Assembly (NCBI GenBank): GCA_002317385.1 | Contig: DCJH01000022.1 | Span: forward strand, 3,245 to 42,812 | Source: Prevotella sp. UBA1705 | Lineage (GTDB): Bacteria > Bacteroidota > Bacteroidia > Bacteroidales > Bacteroidaceae | Direction: 5' to 3' | Length of the DNA: 39,568 bases | Shown: positions 25,762-35,636 of the stretch, one piece after another | Position numbering within the stretch: the stretch's first letter is position 1 | Layout of the letters: the number at the start of each line of letters is the position of its first letter | Translations under genes and position numbers: made by a program | The notes under the pieces: model-generated | The model's database searches: none | What the model was told of the DNA's origin: nothing | Seen by the model: the letters and a program-made list of their open reading frames with translations, nothing else

Positions 25762-26361
25762 ATGTCAATTTCTAAAACGAGACAGAAACTGGTGGATGTA
25801 GCTCGCCAATTGTTCGCGAAGAATGGCGTAGCAGCAACGACAATGAACGATATTGCGGTAGCATCGGGCAAGGGTCGTCGCACATTATATACCTATTTCA
25901 GTAGAAAAGAGGACGTTTACTATGCCGTGATTGAGTCGGAACTGGAGCGTTTGAGCGACAAACTGGACGAGGTGGCGGCCAAGAACATTCATCCACAGGA
26001 TAAAATCATTGAACTCATCTACACCCATCTGAGCATGATCAAGGAGACCGTTGTGCGCAATGGAAACCTCAGAGCCGAGTTTTTCCGTAACATATGGACC
26101 GTGGAAAAGGTGAGGAAAAATTTTGACGAAGATGAGATTGAGCTCTTCCGCAAGGTGTATGCCGAAGGCAAGGCCGACGGGGAGTTTGATATAGACGATG
26201 TGGAACTTGTGGCCGACATTACTCATTATTGTATCAAGGGCCTTGAGGTGCCATTTATATATGGTAGGCTCGGTCATGGTCTGACAGAGGAAGCCAGCAA
26301 GCCGCTTGTGGCAAAGGTGGTGTATGGCGCTCTGGGAAACAAGCACGGACTGTTGAAATAG
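25762..26361 (+). CDS. TetR-family transcriptional regulator
   Basis: A 199-residue protein with the TetR DNA-binding region at about 8-55 (ARQLFAKNGVAATTMNDIAVASGKGRRTLYTYFSRKEDVYY) and an all-helical ligand/dimer region after it. The ligand is not evident. It is followed 79 bp later by fabG on the same strand with no terminator between, so the regulator probably belongs to a fatty-acid or acyl-ACP related operon and may control it and itself. This pairing is inferred from position. Confidence 0.93.
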   Translation: MSISKTRQKLVDVARQLFAKNGVAATTMNDIAVASGKGRRTLYTYFSRKEDVYYAVIESELERLSDKLDEVAAKNIHPQDKIIELIYTHLSMIKETVVRNGNLRAEFFRNIWTVEKVRKNFDEDEIELFRKVYAEGKADGEFDIDDVELVADITHYCIKGLEVPFIYGRLGHGLTEEASKPLVAKVVYGALGNKHGLLK

Positions 26362-26440
26362 CAGACAGGTCTGAGGCTATCCTACTCACAACAAAGCTAA
26401 GAGAACATTCAATTTAATTTTAATCATTATAACTAACAAC

Positions 26441-27193
26441 ATGGGATTATTATCAGGAAAAACAGCGCTGATCACCGGAGCTGCTCGTGGTATTGGTAAG
26501 GCGATTGCCTTGAAGTTTGCCCAAGAGGGTGCAAACATTGCTTTCACAGACCTTGTTATCGACGAGGAACACGGTGGATTGGCAACAGAAAGAGAGATTG
26601 CTGCCATTGGTGTAAAGGCCAAGGGCTACGCCAGCAATGCTGCAGACTTTGCACAGACCGAAGAGGTTGTAAATCAAATCAAAGCAGATTTTGGTTCAAT
26701 AGATATTTTAGTGAATAACGCCGGTATCACCAAGGACACCTTGATGCTCAAGATGACTGAGCAGATGTGGGATGCCGTGATCAACGTGAACCTGAAAAGC
26801 GCTTTCAATTTCATCCACGCTTGCACGCCGATCATGATGCACCAGAAGGGCGGCTCTATCATCAACATGTCGTCGGTGGTAGGTGTTCATGGTAATGCAG
26901 GACAGAGTAATTACGCCGCCTCTAAGGCCGGCCTGATTGCTTTGGCCAAGAGCATTGGCCAGGAAATTGGTCGTCGCGGTGTTCGCGCCAATGCCATTGC
27001 TCCAGGTTTCATTGAGACGGCTATGACACAGGCGCTGGCCGACGATATCCGCAAGGAGTGGGTTGAGAAGATTCCATTGCGCCGTGCCGGTCAGGTGGAG
27101 GATATTGCCAATGTGGCTACGTTCCTGGCCTCCGACATGTCGAGCTACATCACTGGTCAGGTGATACAGGTTGACGGTGGAATGAACATGTAA
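26441..27193 (+). CDS. fabG: 3-oxoacyl-ACP reductase FabG (short-chain dehydrogenase)
   Basis: A 250-residue short-chain dehydrogenase with the NADP(H) motif TGAARGIGKA near the N-terminus, NNAG at about 91-94, and the catalytic triad Ser145, Tyr158 and Lys162 in MSSVVG and YAASK. The C-terminal GQVIQVDGGMNM is typical of FabG. It reduces 3-oxoacyl-ACP in fatty-acid elongation in the cytoplasm. The gene follows TetR and is 19 bp before the pseudouridine synthase gene. Another SDR substrate is possible, but length and end motif favour FabG. Confidence 0.92.
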   Translation: MGLLSGKTALITGAARGIGKAIALKFAQEGANIAFTDLVIDEEHGGLATEREIAAIGVKAKGYASNAADFAQTEEVVNQIKADFGSIDILVNNAGITKDTLMLKMTEQMWDAVINVNLKSAFNFIHACTPIMMHQKGGSIINMSSVVGVHGNAGQSNYAASKAGLIALAKSIGQEIGRRGVRANAIAPGFIETAMTQALADDIRKEWVEKIPLRRAGQVEDIANVATFLASDMSSYITGQVIQVDGGMNM

Positions 27194-27212
27194 TTGTTGA
27201 TGAAAAATTAGG

Positions 27213-27896
27213 ATGAAAGTCGTTTACGAAGACAATCACCTGATCATCGTATATAAGGAAAGTGGGGAGATCGTGCAGGGCGACAAGACCGGCGATGTCC
27301 CCCTTTCTGAAACGGTGAAGGCATATATCAAGGAGAAATACCATAAGCCGGGAAACGTTTTCCTCGGGGTGGTGCATCGGTTGGACCGACCGGTGTCGGG
27401 ACTTGTTATCTTTGCCCGAACCAGCAAGTCGCTTCCACGACTGAACGACATGTTCCGCCGAGGCGACATGCATAAGACTTATTGGGCCATCACCAAGGAG
27501 CCGCCCCTTCATCCGCAGGGTACGCTTTGCCATTGGCTGGTGCGCAACGAGAAGCAGAACAAGAGTTATGCCAACGACCACGAGGTGCCCAACTCCAAAC
27601 GGGCCGAGCTGAACTATCGATTGATAGGGCATAGCGACAACTATTATTTATTAGAGGTAGAGCTGTTGACCGGCCGACATCATCAGATCAGGTGCCAATT
27701 GGCCCAGATGGGCTGTCCCATCAAGGGCGATTTGAAGTATGGCGCCAAGCGAAGCAACCCTGATGGAAGCATCTCTCTGCTGTCTCATCATGTGGAATTT
27801 GTGCATCCCGTGTCCAAGGAAACCATCTCCATAGACTCCCCGTTGCCCGAGGATACATTGTGGCAAGATATCGCCCAAACGGTTAAAAAAGGCTGA
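27213..27896 (+). CDS. RluA-family pseudouridine synthase
   Basis: A 227-residue enzyme of the RluA/RluC/RluD family that isomerises uridine to pseudouridine in rRNA or tRNA. The catalytic motif HRLDRPVSG holds Asp58; the conserved LLTGRHHQIRCQLAQMGCPIKGDLKYG block follows at about 150. It lacks an N-terminal S4 domain, as usual for the short members found in Bacteroidetes. Its RNA target cannot be read from sequence. It begins 19 bp after fabG and is probably co-transcribed. A terminator overlaps its stop codon. Confidence 0.93.
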   Translation: MKVVYEDNHLIIVYKESGEIVQGDKTGDVPLSETVKAYIKEKYHKPGNVFLGVVHRLDRPVSGLVIFARTSKSLPRLNDMFRRGDMHKTYWAITKEPPLHPQGTLCHWLVRNEKQNKSYANDHEVPNSKRAELNYRLIGHSDNYYLLEVELLTGRHHQIRCQLAQMGCPIKGDLKYGAKRSNPDGSISLLSHHVEFVHPVSKETISIDSPLPEDTLWQDIAQTVKKG

Positions 27897-27909
27897 TTAG
27901 CCGTTTTTC
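27877..27909 (+). terminator. Terminator overlapping the pseudouridine synthase stop codon
   Basis: GGCT (27891-27894) and AGCC (27899-27902) form a short stem, with outer AAACGG (27877-27882) and CCGTTT (27901-27906) as an alternative pairing, followed by TTTTTCTT. The stop TGA (27894-27896) lies in the stem-loop. Confidence 0.6.
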
Positions 27910-27977
27910 TTGACGAATTCGGGCTATTTTTCCGATTTTTTTTGTTACTTTGCACCCTATACACTTAGACCGGTGCT

Positions 27978-30900
27978 ATGAGTAAATTGATGAAGTGGAG
28001 TGGTATTGCTGTGTTGATACCAGTTTCGCTGTTGACGATAACGACCTTGCTGTTTTATTTTCCACCCTTTCAGCGATGGGCGGTAAAGCAGGTAACGTCC
28101 TATGCCTCAGACAAGATGGGCATGGACATCAGCGTCGGTCAGGTGCGCTTGAAGTTCCCGCTCGACCTCTCTTTGGAGGACGTGAAGGTGCTTCAACCCA
28201 ATGATTCTCTCCCCAATGTGAAGGATACCGTGGCCGATATCGGTCGCGTGGTGGCCGATGTGCAGCTCTGGCCATTGCTCAAGAAGCAGGTGATGATCGA
28301 CCAACTGTCGTTCGACCGGATGAAAGTCAATACTTCCAAGTTCATCCCCTCGGCACGCATCCGTGGCCAGGTGGGGCATCTCGACCTGCAGGCGCATGGC
28401 ATCGACCTGGGCAAGTCGCTGGTGAATGTCGATAATGCGGTGCTGAACGATGCTCGGCTCAATATCGAACTGAGCGACACCGTGCCTCCCGACACTTCCC
28501 CGAGCAAGAATTTCTGGAAGATAAAGCTGGCCAATCTCAAGGTGAAAAACACCGATTTCACCCTCCATTTGCCCGGCGACACCATGTCGGTGAATGCCTA
28601 TCTGGGGCAGACCAAGGCGCAGAAGACCTATCTGGACCTCGACAAGGGACTGTATCAGGTTGGACATATAGATTGGAATAATGGCCGGCTGAAATACGAT
28701 CGCAACTTTGAGCCTAAGCAGAAAGGGCTGGATTATGCCCATATAGATATGGAAGACTTGGCGCTGAAGGCCGATTCGTTCTCCTATTGTGACTCCAAAC
28801 TCGATGCGAAGATCAGGGAATGCACGTTCAAGGAGAAGAGCGGGCTGGCCGTGAACAGTCTTCAAGGTGCGTTCTCCATGGACAGTGCGAAGCTCGCCCT
28901 GCCTGGAATGAAACTCAAGACGCAGGCCGGAACCGACCTGAATCTGGACTACAACATGGACATGAATGCCTTTGCCGACAGTCTTCCTGGCAGCTTTGTG
29001 GCCAATGTGAAGGGGCAACTGGCCAAAAAAGACTTGATGACAATTGTGGGAAAGAATCTCCCGCCGAAACTGGTGAAGCGCTGGCCCAACAAGCCGCTGG
29101 TGGTGGTGGGCGAGGTGAAAGGCAATCTTCAGAAGGCCAGATTCAAGAATCTCAACCTCAATCTGCCTGGAGCGTTCAAGGCAAAAGCCGATGGATTCGC
29201 CGAAAATCTCACCGATCCTGACCATCTCAAGGCCGACCTCGACCTGCATGCCAAGACCAACGATCTGGGTTTTGTGACCTCGATGCTCGACAAGCAGACC
29301 CAGAAGACCATACGCATACCCCGCGGAATAGGTTTTGACGGACACGTGAAGGTAAACGGAACTCAATATGCGAGTACCTTCAAGGCTACCCAGGGCGGGG
29401 GCTCATTGAGCGGGCACGTGGCACTTTGCACACGGAAAATGACCTATAATGCCCAGCTCACGGCCCGTGCTCTGCCCGTTCAGCACTTCCTTCCCCACAT
29501 GCAACTCCATCCGTTTACGGGTTATATACACGCGCAAGGTATAGGCACCGACTTCATGTCGCCTAACACCCGACTCACGGCCAAGGCCCGGATAGACAAG
29601 TTTACCTACGGGGAATATAACCTCGACCATGTGAATGCCAATGCCACCATACGCAATGGGCACATCGTGGCCGACGTAGATAGTCGCAATCCATTACTGA
29701 AAGGCAAGTTCAATGTCAATGCGCTGACGCAGGGAAAGAAGCTCCGCGCCACCTTGTCGGGAGACCTGACGCATGTGGATCTCTACAATCTCAAGCTCAC
29801 CGAAGAGCCGCTCACCGTGGCTATGTGTACCCACGTGGACCTGGTTTCCGACCTGAAGCATTTCCATCAGGTGCGAGGAACGCTTTCGGATATCACCATC
29901 CGCGAGAAGGATAGGGTGTACAGGCCCGAGGATATTGACGTGGATATCCTGACCTCGCGCGACACAACGCATGCCATTGTCAACAGTTCCGACTTCCGAC
30001 TCAATATGGATGCCTCTGGCGGCTACGAGCAATTGCTCAAGAGTGGCAACCGCGTGGTGGCCGAAATGCAGAGCCAATGGAAAAACAAATATATCGATCA
30101 GACGAGGCTCCGGGCCAGTCTGCCCAAGGCTCGCATATATCTTGAGTCGGGCCGGAAGAACATTTTCAGCCGCATTCTGAGGCATTACGGCTATCAGATG
30201 GATAATGCCTACGTGAACATGACCTCCTCGCCGGTGCATGGACTCAATGGAAACTTGCAGATAGACTCCCTTGTCGTAGACAGTTTTGAGGTCGATACGG
30301 TAAGGTTCAGGGTGGTTTCCGACGACTCCACAATGACCTATTCGGCCCAGTTGCGCAACGGAAAGGACAACCCCAAATATGTGTTCAATGCTTTGTTTGA
30401 TGGTACTATCAATGAGCGTGGCACCGCACTTAAGACCCGTGTCTACGACTGGGACAACCGATTGGGCGTGAGCCTTGCGCTGCAGGGTATCATGGAGCAG
30501 AATGGTATCCGCGTTCATCTCATCGGAGATAAGCCTGTTATTGGTTACAAACAGTTCGCAGTGAACGACAGCAACTACATCTTCATGGGCGATGACCGGC
30601 GTATCAGTGCCGACATGGTGTTGAAAGCAGACGACGGCATGGGTGTGCAGATCTTCACGAACGATGAGAATGCCGAGGCGTTGCAGGACCTGACCGTGAG
30701 CCTTCACCACTTCGACATTGGCGAAGCACTGGCTATGATTCCCTACACGCCCGACGTAAACGGCATACTCAACGGCGACTTCCACCTCATTCAGACGCCC
30801 AAGGACTTATCGGTTTCGTCGTCGGTCAATGTCGACAATATGATCTACGAGGGCAGCAAGATGGGTAATATCGGGTCCGAGTTTACCTACATGCCTCGTT

Positions 30901-32603
30901 CCGACGGTGGTCACTATGTGGACGGAACACTCCTGCGCGATGGCAAGGAGGTGGGTGTGTTGAGCGGTACCTATCTGTCGAAGGGGAAAGGAGTGATTGA
31001 TGCCAAGCTCGTCATGGAGCGATTGCCCGTCGATCTGGTCAACGGATTCATCCCCGACCGGCTCATCGGCTTCAAGGGCTATGCCGAAGGTTCGCTTGCC
31101 ATCAAGGGTTCGCTGTCGCGTCCCGATGTCAACGGCGAGGTCTATCTCGACTCCACCTATGTGTATAGCGAGCCTTACGGCGTGGAAATGAAGTTTGCCA
31201 ACGACCCTGTGACTATCAAGAATAGCCGCCTTCTTTTCGAAAACTTTGAGATGTTTGCCCACAACGACAGTCCGCTCAACGTGCAGGGCTACTTCGATTT
31301 CTCGGATATGGACCGCATGAATATGAACATCCGGATGCGCGCCCAGAACTATTTGCTGGTGGATGCAGAGGAGAATACCCGTTCGGATGCCTACGGCAAG
31401 GCCTACGTGAACTTCTTCGGAACGATGAACGGACTGCTCGACAACCTGAAGATGAGAGGCCGACTGGAGGTGCTTGGCTCTACAGACCTGAAGTATGTAC
31501 TAAAGGATTCGCCCCTGTCTACCGACAATCAGCTGGAAGGACTGGTAGAGTTTGTCAACTTCAAGGATACCACCGAACAAGTCATTAACCGTCCGCCGCT
31601 CACCGGTCTCAACATGGACCTGTCGATCAACATTGATGAAGGCGCCCACGTGGACTGCTATCTCAATGCCGACCACTCCAACTACATAGATATAATAGGT
31701 GGAGGAGACATGCGCCTGCAATATAACACGGTGGACAATACCCGCCTTACCGGTCGATACACCATAGGCAGCGGAGAGATGAAATACTCGCTTCCCGTAA
31801 TCCCGTTGAAGACGTTTACCATACAGGATGGCAGCTATATCCAGTTTATGGGCGACCCAATGAACCCCAAACTGAATATCCGCGCCACCGAGCAGACCAA
31901 TGCAACCATCGGCAGCGACACCAACGACAGCCGGCTGGTGATGTTCAATTGTGGTGTGGTGGTGACCAAGACGCTCAAGGATATGGGTCTCGAATTTGTG
32001 ATTGACGCCCCCGAAGACATGACCATCCACAACCAACTCCAGGCTATGTCGAAAGAGGAGCGGGGCAAGATAGCCGTTACCATGCTCACCACGGGTATGT
32101 ATCTGGCCGACGGCAACACCAAGGGATTCACCATGAACTCTGCCCTGAGCGCCTTCCTCAACAGCCAGATCAATCAGATTTCGAGCAAGGCCCTGCGCTC
32201 GCTCGACGTGAGTTTTGGCGTGGACAACTCGATCAACAACTCCGGTGCGTTCCACACGGACTACTCATTCAAGTTTGCCAAGCGTTTCTGGAACAACCGG
32301 TTGAAAGTGTCTATCGGTGGCAAGCTGTCGTCGGGCGTAGATGTGGCCACCCAGAACGAGACCTTCTTCGACAACGTGACCTTGGAATATCGACTGAGTC
32401 CGACCTCGAACAAATACCTCAACGTGTTCTATGAGCGCGACGACTACGACTGGCTCGAGGGCAACGTGAGCAAGTTTGGTGCCGGATTCATCTGGAAACG
32501 TAAGCTCAGTCGCCTCAAGGACATCTTCCGGTTCAAGAGCGACAGCAGCACGCTACCGCCCATCACGGTAGACTCTATCAAGAAAGCAACAATAGAAAAA
32601 TGA
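27978..32603 (+). CDS. tamB: TamB-like inner-membrane/periplasmic bridge protein (DUF490)
   Basis: A 1541-residue protein with an N-terminal membrane anchor (about 7-29, GIAVLIPVSLLTITTLLFYF) followed by AsmA-like sequence (DISVGQVRLKFPLDLSLEDVKVL) and long repeating beta-strand periplasmic regions. The last 400 or so residues form the DUF490/TamB C-terminal domain (SGEMKYSLPVIPLKTFTIQDGSYIQFMGDPMNPKLNIRA). TamB family proteins bridge the two membranes and are linked to lipid transport and to assembly of some outer-membrane proteins. The gene overlaps the Omp85 gene by 4 bp (ATGA), indicating translational coupling of a TamB/TamL pair. A near-consensus -7 box TTACTTTG lies at 27945-27952. Size is similar to other Bacteroidetes TamB proteins. 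Confidence 0.92.
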   Translation: MSKLMKWSGIAVLIPVSLLTITTLLFYFPPFQRWAVKQVTSYASDKMGMDISVGQVRLKFPLDLSLEDVKVLQPNDSLPNVKDTVADIGRVVADVQLWPLLKKQVMIDQLSFDRMKVNTSKFIPSARIRGQVGHLDLQAHGIDLGKSLVNVDNAVLNDARLNIELSDTVPPDTSPSKNFWKIKLANLKVKNTDFTLHLPGDTMSVNAYLGQTKAQKTYLDLDKGLYQVGHIDWNNGRLKYDRNFEPKQKGLDYAHIDMEDLALKADSFSYCDSKLDAKIRECTFKEKSGLAVNSLQGAFSMDSAKLALPGMKLKTQAGTDLNLDYNMDMNAFADSLPGSFVANVKGQLAKKDLMTIVGKNLPPKLVKRWPNKPLVVVGEVKGNLQKARFKNLNLNLPGAFKAKADGFAENLTDPDHLKADLDLHAKTNDLGFVTSMLDKQTQKTIRIPRGIGFDGHVKVNGTQYASTFKATQGGGSLSGHVALCTRKMTYNAQLTARALPVQHFLPHMQLHPFTGYIHAQGIGTDFMSPNTRLTAKARIDKFTYGEYNLDHVNANATIRNGHIVADVDSRNPLLKGKFNVNALTQGKKLRATLSGDLTHVDLYNLKLTEEPLTVAMCTHVDLVSDLKHFHQVRGTLSDITIREKDRVYRPEDIDVDILTSRDTTHAIVNSSDFRLNMDASGGYEQLLKSGNRVVAEMQSQWKNKYIDQTRLRASLPKARIYLESGRKNIFSRILRHYGYQMDNAYVNMTSSPVHGLNGNLQIDSLVVDSFEVDTVRFRVVSDDSTMTYSAQLRNGKDNPKYVFNALFDGTINERGTALKTRVYDWDNRLGVSLALQGIMEQNGIRVHLIGDKPVIGYKQFAVNDSNYIFMGDDRRISADMVLKADDGMGVQIFTNDENAEALQDLTVSLHHFDIGEALAMIPYTPDVNGILNGDFHLIQTPKDLSVSSSVNVDNMIYEGSKMGNIGSEFTYMPRSDGGHYVDGTLLRDGKEVGVLSGTYLSKGKGVIDAKLVMERLPVDLVNGFIPDRLIGFKGYAEGSLAIKGSLSRPDVNGEVYLDSTYVYSEPYGVEMKFANDPVTIKNSRLLFENFEMFAHNDSPLNVQGYFDFSDMDRMNMNIRMRAQNYLLVDAEENTRSDAYGKAYVNFFGTMNGLLDNLKMRGRLEVLGSTDLKYVLKDSPLSTDNQLEGLVEFVNFKDTTEQVINRPPLTGLNMDLSINIDEGAHVDCYLNADHSNYIDIIGGGDMRLQYNTVDNTRLTGRYTIGSGEMKYSLPVIPLKTFTIQDGSYIQFMGDPMNPKLNIRATEQTNATIGSDTNDSRLVMFNCGVVVTKTLKDMGLEFVIDAPEDMTIHNQLQAMSKEERGKIAVTMLTTGMYLADGNTKGFTMNSALSAFLNSQINQISSKALRSLDVSFGVDNSINNSGAFHTDYSFKFAKRFWNNRLKVSIGGKLSSGVDVATQNETFFDNVTLEYRLSPTSNKYLNVFYERDDYDWLEGNVSKFGAGFIWKRKLSRLKDIFRFKSDSSTLPPITVDSIKKATIEK

Positions 32604-34921
32604 AGATAAGACTCCTGTTTGCCGGCCTCGCCATCGCGTTGCTGTCGGGTTGCTCCTCTACGAAGAGCATTCCGGAGGGCGACCAACTCTTCGTAGGCCT
32701 GGACGATATCAAATACAATGCTCCCGAGAAGGGCGAGCATTTCTCGGCCACCCAGACTGAGGTCGAGGCAGCATTGGCCACCAAGCCCAACGCGTCGCTC
32801 TTTGGAAGTAGCAGCATCCGCTCGCCATTCCCCATCGGACTGTGGATATGGAATGAGTTTGTGGGCAGTGAGGATGGTATCGGCAAGTGGTTGCTCAACT
32901 CGTTTGGCTCCAAGCCCGTGCTCATGAGTTGGGTTAATCCGGAGCTCAGGGCATCGGTAGCCAAGGAGGTGCTGCGTGCCCACGGCTATTTCCGGGGTAG
33001 CGTGGGCCATGAGGTCATCACCCACAAGAACCCCAAGAAGGCCTCGATATCCTATCAGGTGAATATGGGTCACCTGTTCACCATCGACAGTTTGCGCTAC
33101 CTGCGCTTCCCCCTGCTGGCCGACAGCCTCATTACTGCCACTCGCTCGGAGGCCAAAATCAAGAACGGCGACGCCTTCGACGTGGCGACCTTGGAGGCAG
33201 AACGCGCCCGCGTGAACTACCTGTTGCGCAACAACGGCTACTATTTCTATCAGCCGGCCTATGCCTCTTATCTGGCCGACACGGTATCGGTGCCCGGCAA
33301 GGTGTTGCTCAAGTTTCAGCAGGCCGAGAACATTCCCGGCGTGGCCAAGCGCAAATGGTATGTGGGCAACGTAGACATCGACATGCGCAAAGAGTTTATG
33401 GAGCAGCTCAACGACTCGGTGAAGCGCCGCTCCATGACCATTCACTTCAACGGCAAGCGCACGCCCGTGCGCATGTCGGTTATCCGCAATGCCCTCCGAC
33501 TGGGCTCCAAGCAGCTCTATAGCTATGCCGACCATGAGGAAAGCCTCAACCGTCTCACCAGTTCGGGCCTGTTTAGCCTGGTGGATTTTAATTTCACGCC
33601 ACGTGATACCACGGGTCTCAACGACACGCTCGACCTGCGGTTGAACTGCGTTTTCGACAAGCCCTACGACTTCTATGTGCAGGGAAACCTCACCGGCAAG
33701 ACCAGCAACCGATTCGGTCCGGGCATCGTGGTGGGACTCACCAAGCGCAACGCCTTCCGCGGGGGTGAGTTGCTCGACATCAATCTGCGTGGCAGCTACG
33801 AATGGCAGACGGGACATAAGGCTGAGGGCACCTCGTCGCGATTCAACAGCTACGCCTATGGCTTCGACGTCTCGCTGCAATATCCGCGCCTCGTCATTCC
33901 CTTTGCCGATATGTTCCGGCAGCGGCTAAGGAGGAGATTCCGCCGCAACAACTATTTCTCTACGCCCACCACGACGTTCAAGGTGTCGTCCGACATCATC
34001 AGTCGGGCCAACTATTTCAAGCGCCATATCGTGTCGGGGGAGTGGACCTACAACGTGCAGACGTCGGCCACCAGTCGCCATCAGTTCAGTCCGCTCATCT
34101 TCTCGTTCGAGTATATGCGCAGCTCCACCCATGCGTTCGACTCTATCATGGAGGCCAATCCCTACCTGTTCTACACCATGCGCGACCAGTTCATCCCCAA
34201 GATGCAATACATCTACACCTACACCAGTCCTGCGCGCTATCGCAACCCCATCTGGTGGCAGACCACGGTGAGCGAGTCGGGCAACATCCTGTCGCTGGGT
34301 TACATGGCCGCCGGCAACAAATGGAACACGAAAGACAAGCGCATGTTCAGCAATCCCTATGCCCAATTCTTCAAGGTGGAGAGCGAATGGGTGAAGACCT
34401 GGCGCCTGGGCGAGCACAGCAAACTGGTGGCTCATCTCGACGCCGGTGTGGTGTGGAGCTTCGGCAACTCGTCGGGTGCGCCTTATAGCGAGCAGTTCTA
34501 TGTGGGCGGAGCCAACAGCATACGTGCCTTCACGGCCCGTTTCATCGGTCCGGGAAGCTATCACGACCCCGAGTCGGCCTACATCTATTATCTCGATCAG
34601 ACCGGCGACATCAAGTTACAAGCCAATTTGGAGTATCGCCCGAGGCTCTTCGGCAACCTTTATGGAGCCTTGTTCCTTGATGCCGGAAACGTTTGGGAGA
34701 TGCACGGAAGCTATCGCACGGGAGGCACTTTCAAGCTTAAGGATGTGCCTAAGGAGATGGCTCTCGGAACGGGCGTTGGTTTGCGCTATGACCTTGACTT
34801 CCTCGTGATTCGTGTAGACTGGGGTATTGGCATCCACGTGCCCTACAAGCCCGGGTTCTACAACATGGATTCGTTTGGCAATAGTCAGAGTCTTCATTTT
34901 GCCGTGGGCTATCCGTTCTGA
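32600..34921 (+). CDS. tamL: TamL-type lipidated Omp85 outer-membrane protein (BamA/TamA family)
   Basis: A 773-residue protein starting with a type II signal peptide (LFAGLAIALLSGC, Cys18), then POTRA-like domains (about 30-340, VAKEVLRAHGYFRGSVGHEV; RVNYLLRNNGYYFYQPAY) and an Omp85 barrel. The conserved barrel motif region is at GGANSIRAFTARFIGPGSY, and the chain ends in VGYPF with the terminal Phe expected for barrel insertion. A lipidated TamA is the TamL form known in Bacteroidetes. The start ATG overlaps the TamB stop by 4 bp. The pair probably works as one envelope-assembly complex spanning the periplasm. Confidence 0.93.
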   Translation: MKIRLLFAGLAIALLSGCSSTKSIPEGDQLFVGLDDIKYNAPEKGEHFSATQTEVEAALATKPNASLFGSSSIRSPFPIGLWIWNEFVGSEDGIGKWLLNSFGSKPVLMSWVNPELRASVAKEVLRAHGYFRGSVGHEVITHKNPKKASISYQVNMGHLFTIDSLRYLRFPLLADSLITATRSEAKIKNGDAFDVATLEAERARVNYLLRNNGYYFYQPAYASYLADTVSVPGKVLLKFQQAENIPGVAKRKWYVGNVDIDMRKEFMEQLNDSVKRRSMTIHFNGKRTPVRMSVIRNALRLGSKQLYSYADHEESLNRLTSSGLFSLVDFNFTPRDTTGLNDTLDLRLNCVFDKPYDFYVQGNLTGKTSNRFGPGIVVGLTKRNAFRGGELLDINLRGSYEWQTGHKAEGTSSRFNSYAYGFDVSLQYPRLVIPFADMFRQRLRRRFRRNNYFSTPTTTFKVSSDIISRANYFKRHIVSGEWTYNVQTSATSRHQFSPLIFSFEYMRSSTHAFDSIMEANPYLFYTMRDQFIPKMQYIYTYTSPARYRNPIWWQTTVSESGNILSLGYMAAGNKWNTKDKRMFSNPYAQFFKVESEWVKTWRLGEHSKLVAHLDAGVVWSFGNSSGAPYSEQFYVGGANSIRAFTARFIGPGSYHDPESAYIYYLDQTGDIKLQANLEYRPRLFGNLYGALFLDAGNVWEMHGSYRTGGTFKLKDVPKEMALGTGVGLRYDLDFLVIRVDWGIGIHVPYKPGFYNMDSFGNSQSLHFAVGYPF

Positions 34922-35124
34922 TGGGCTAACGTGGAGTGGGCAGGGGCAAACGGTGCTTTGTGTTTGCCCTGCAATACTGTGATTGCTTTCGAGAACCCTG
35001 TGAGGGTTAATTTCGGGCTTCTTTGCTTCACCCCCTTTAAGTCTCAATGGGGGATAATAGGGCATATCGGTCTAACGGATAATAATACCCTATAAAATTC
35101 TCAACAAAACCCCATTCATAGCTC

Positions 35125-35163
35125 GCGTATTTCCAACGACAATCTTTTTAGTTGGAAATACGC
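35125..35163. repeat. 13-bp perfect palindrome in the tamL-nucleotidyltransferase gap
   Basis: GCGTATTTCCAAC (35125-35137) and GTTGGAAATACGC (35151-35163) are perfect inverted arms with a 13-nt loop. Neither strand has a T-run after the stem, so it is not a standard terminator. The 34922-35744 gap has no convincing gene; a frame at 35474-35833 runs into the next gene and lacks coding features. Confidence 0.7.
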
Positions 35164-35296
35164 AAAAATGGCGGGTTTTCTACAATGTGCTAAACTACAT
35201 GGAGTTATCAGCCATCGTGCCGAATAACTCTTGGATAGTTTCCGCAAGGATGTGCCGTTAGTATCTTTTCGTGCTATGAAAACGGCTTTTTCGCTT

Positions 35297-35357
35297 TGAG
35301 ATGAAGCCCTTTTTGCGATGCGAAAAAGGCTTTATCGCCATACGATAAGGGCCTAAT
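35297..35357 (+). repeat. Interspersed palindromic repeat, copy 3
   Basis: CCTTTTT/AAAAAGG palindrome near 35308-35329, then TTATCG / CGATAA (35332-35337, 35343-35348) with a 5-nt spacer, and GATAAGGGCCTAAT at 35344-35357. Spacer length and the last word match copies 1 and 2. Confidence 0.5.
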
Positions 35358-35636
35358 GGCATTAACGCAAGGACTTATTAGCGCAAAAATCGACTGATAG
35401 AGGTTATTTCATGGGGTTGTTATTTCCAGATGGAACAATATTTCGAGCACGATTTTGGTGAAGTTTTCCTGACATGAGCTTGGGGTGGCCGTTTGCGATG
35501 GATAATGGAGACCCAATGCAAGCAGATGGGCGAGGGGAGAGCATGGCTGAGCAATCATTTCATAGGATAAGGCGCAGAAAAGCTCCGAATTTATATTTTT
35601 TCACTTCATTTCGCCCGTACCCTTTCAGAAATTTAG

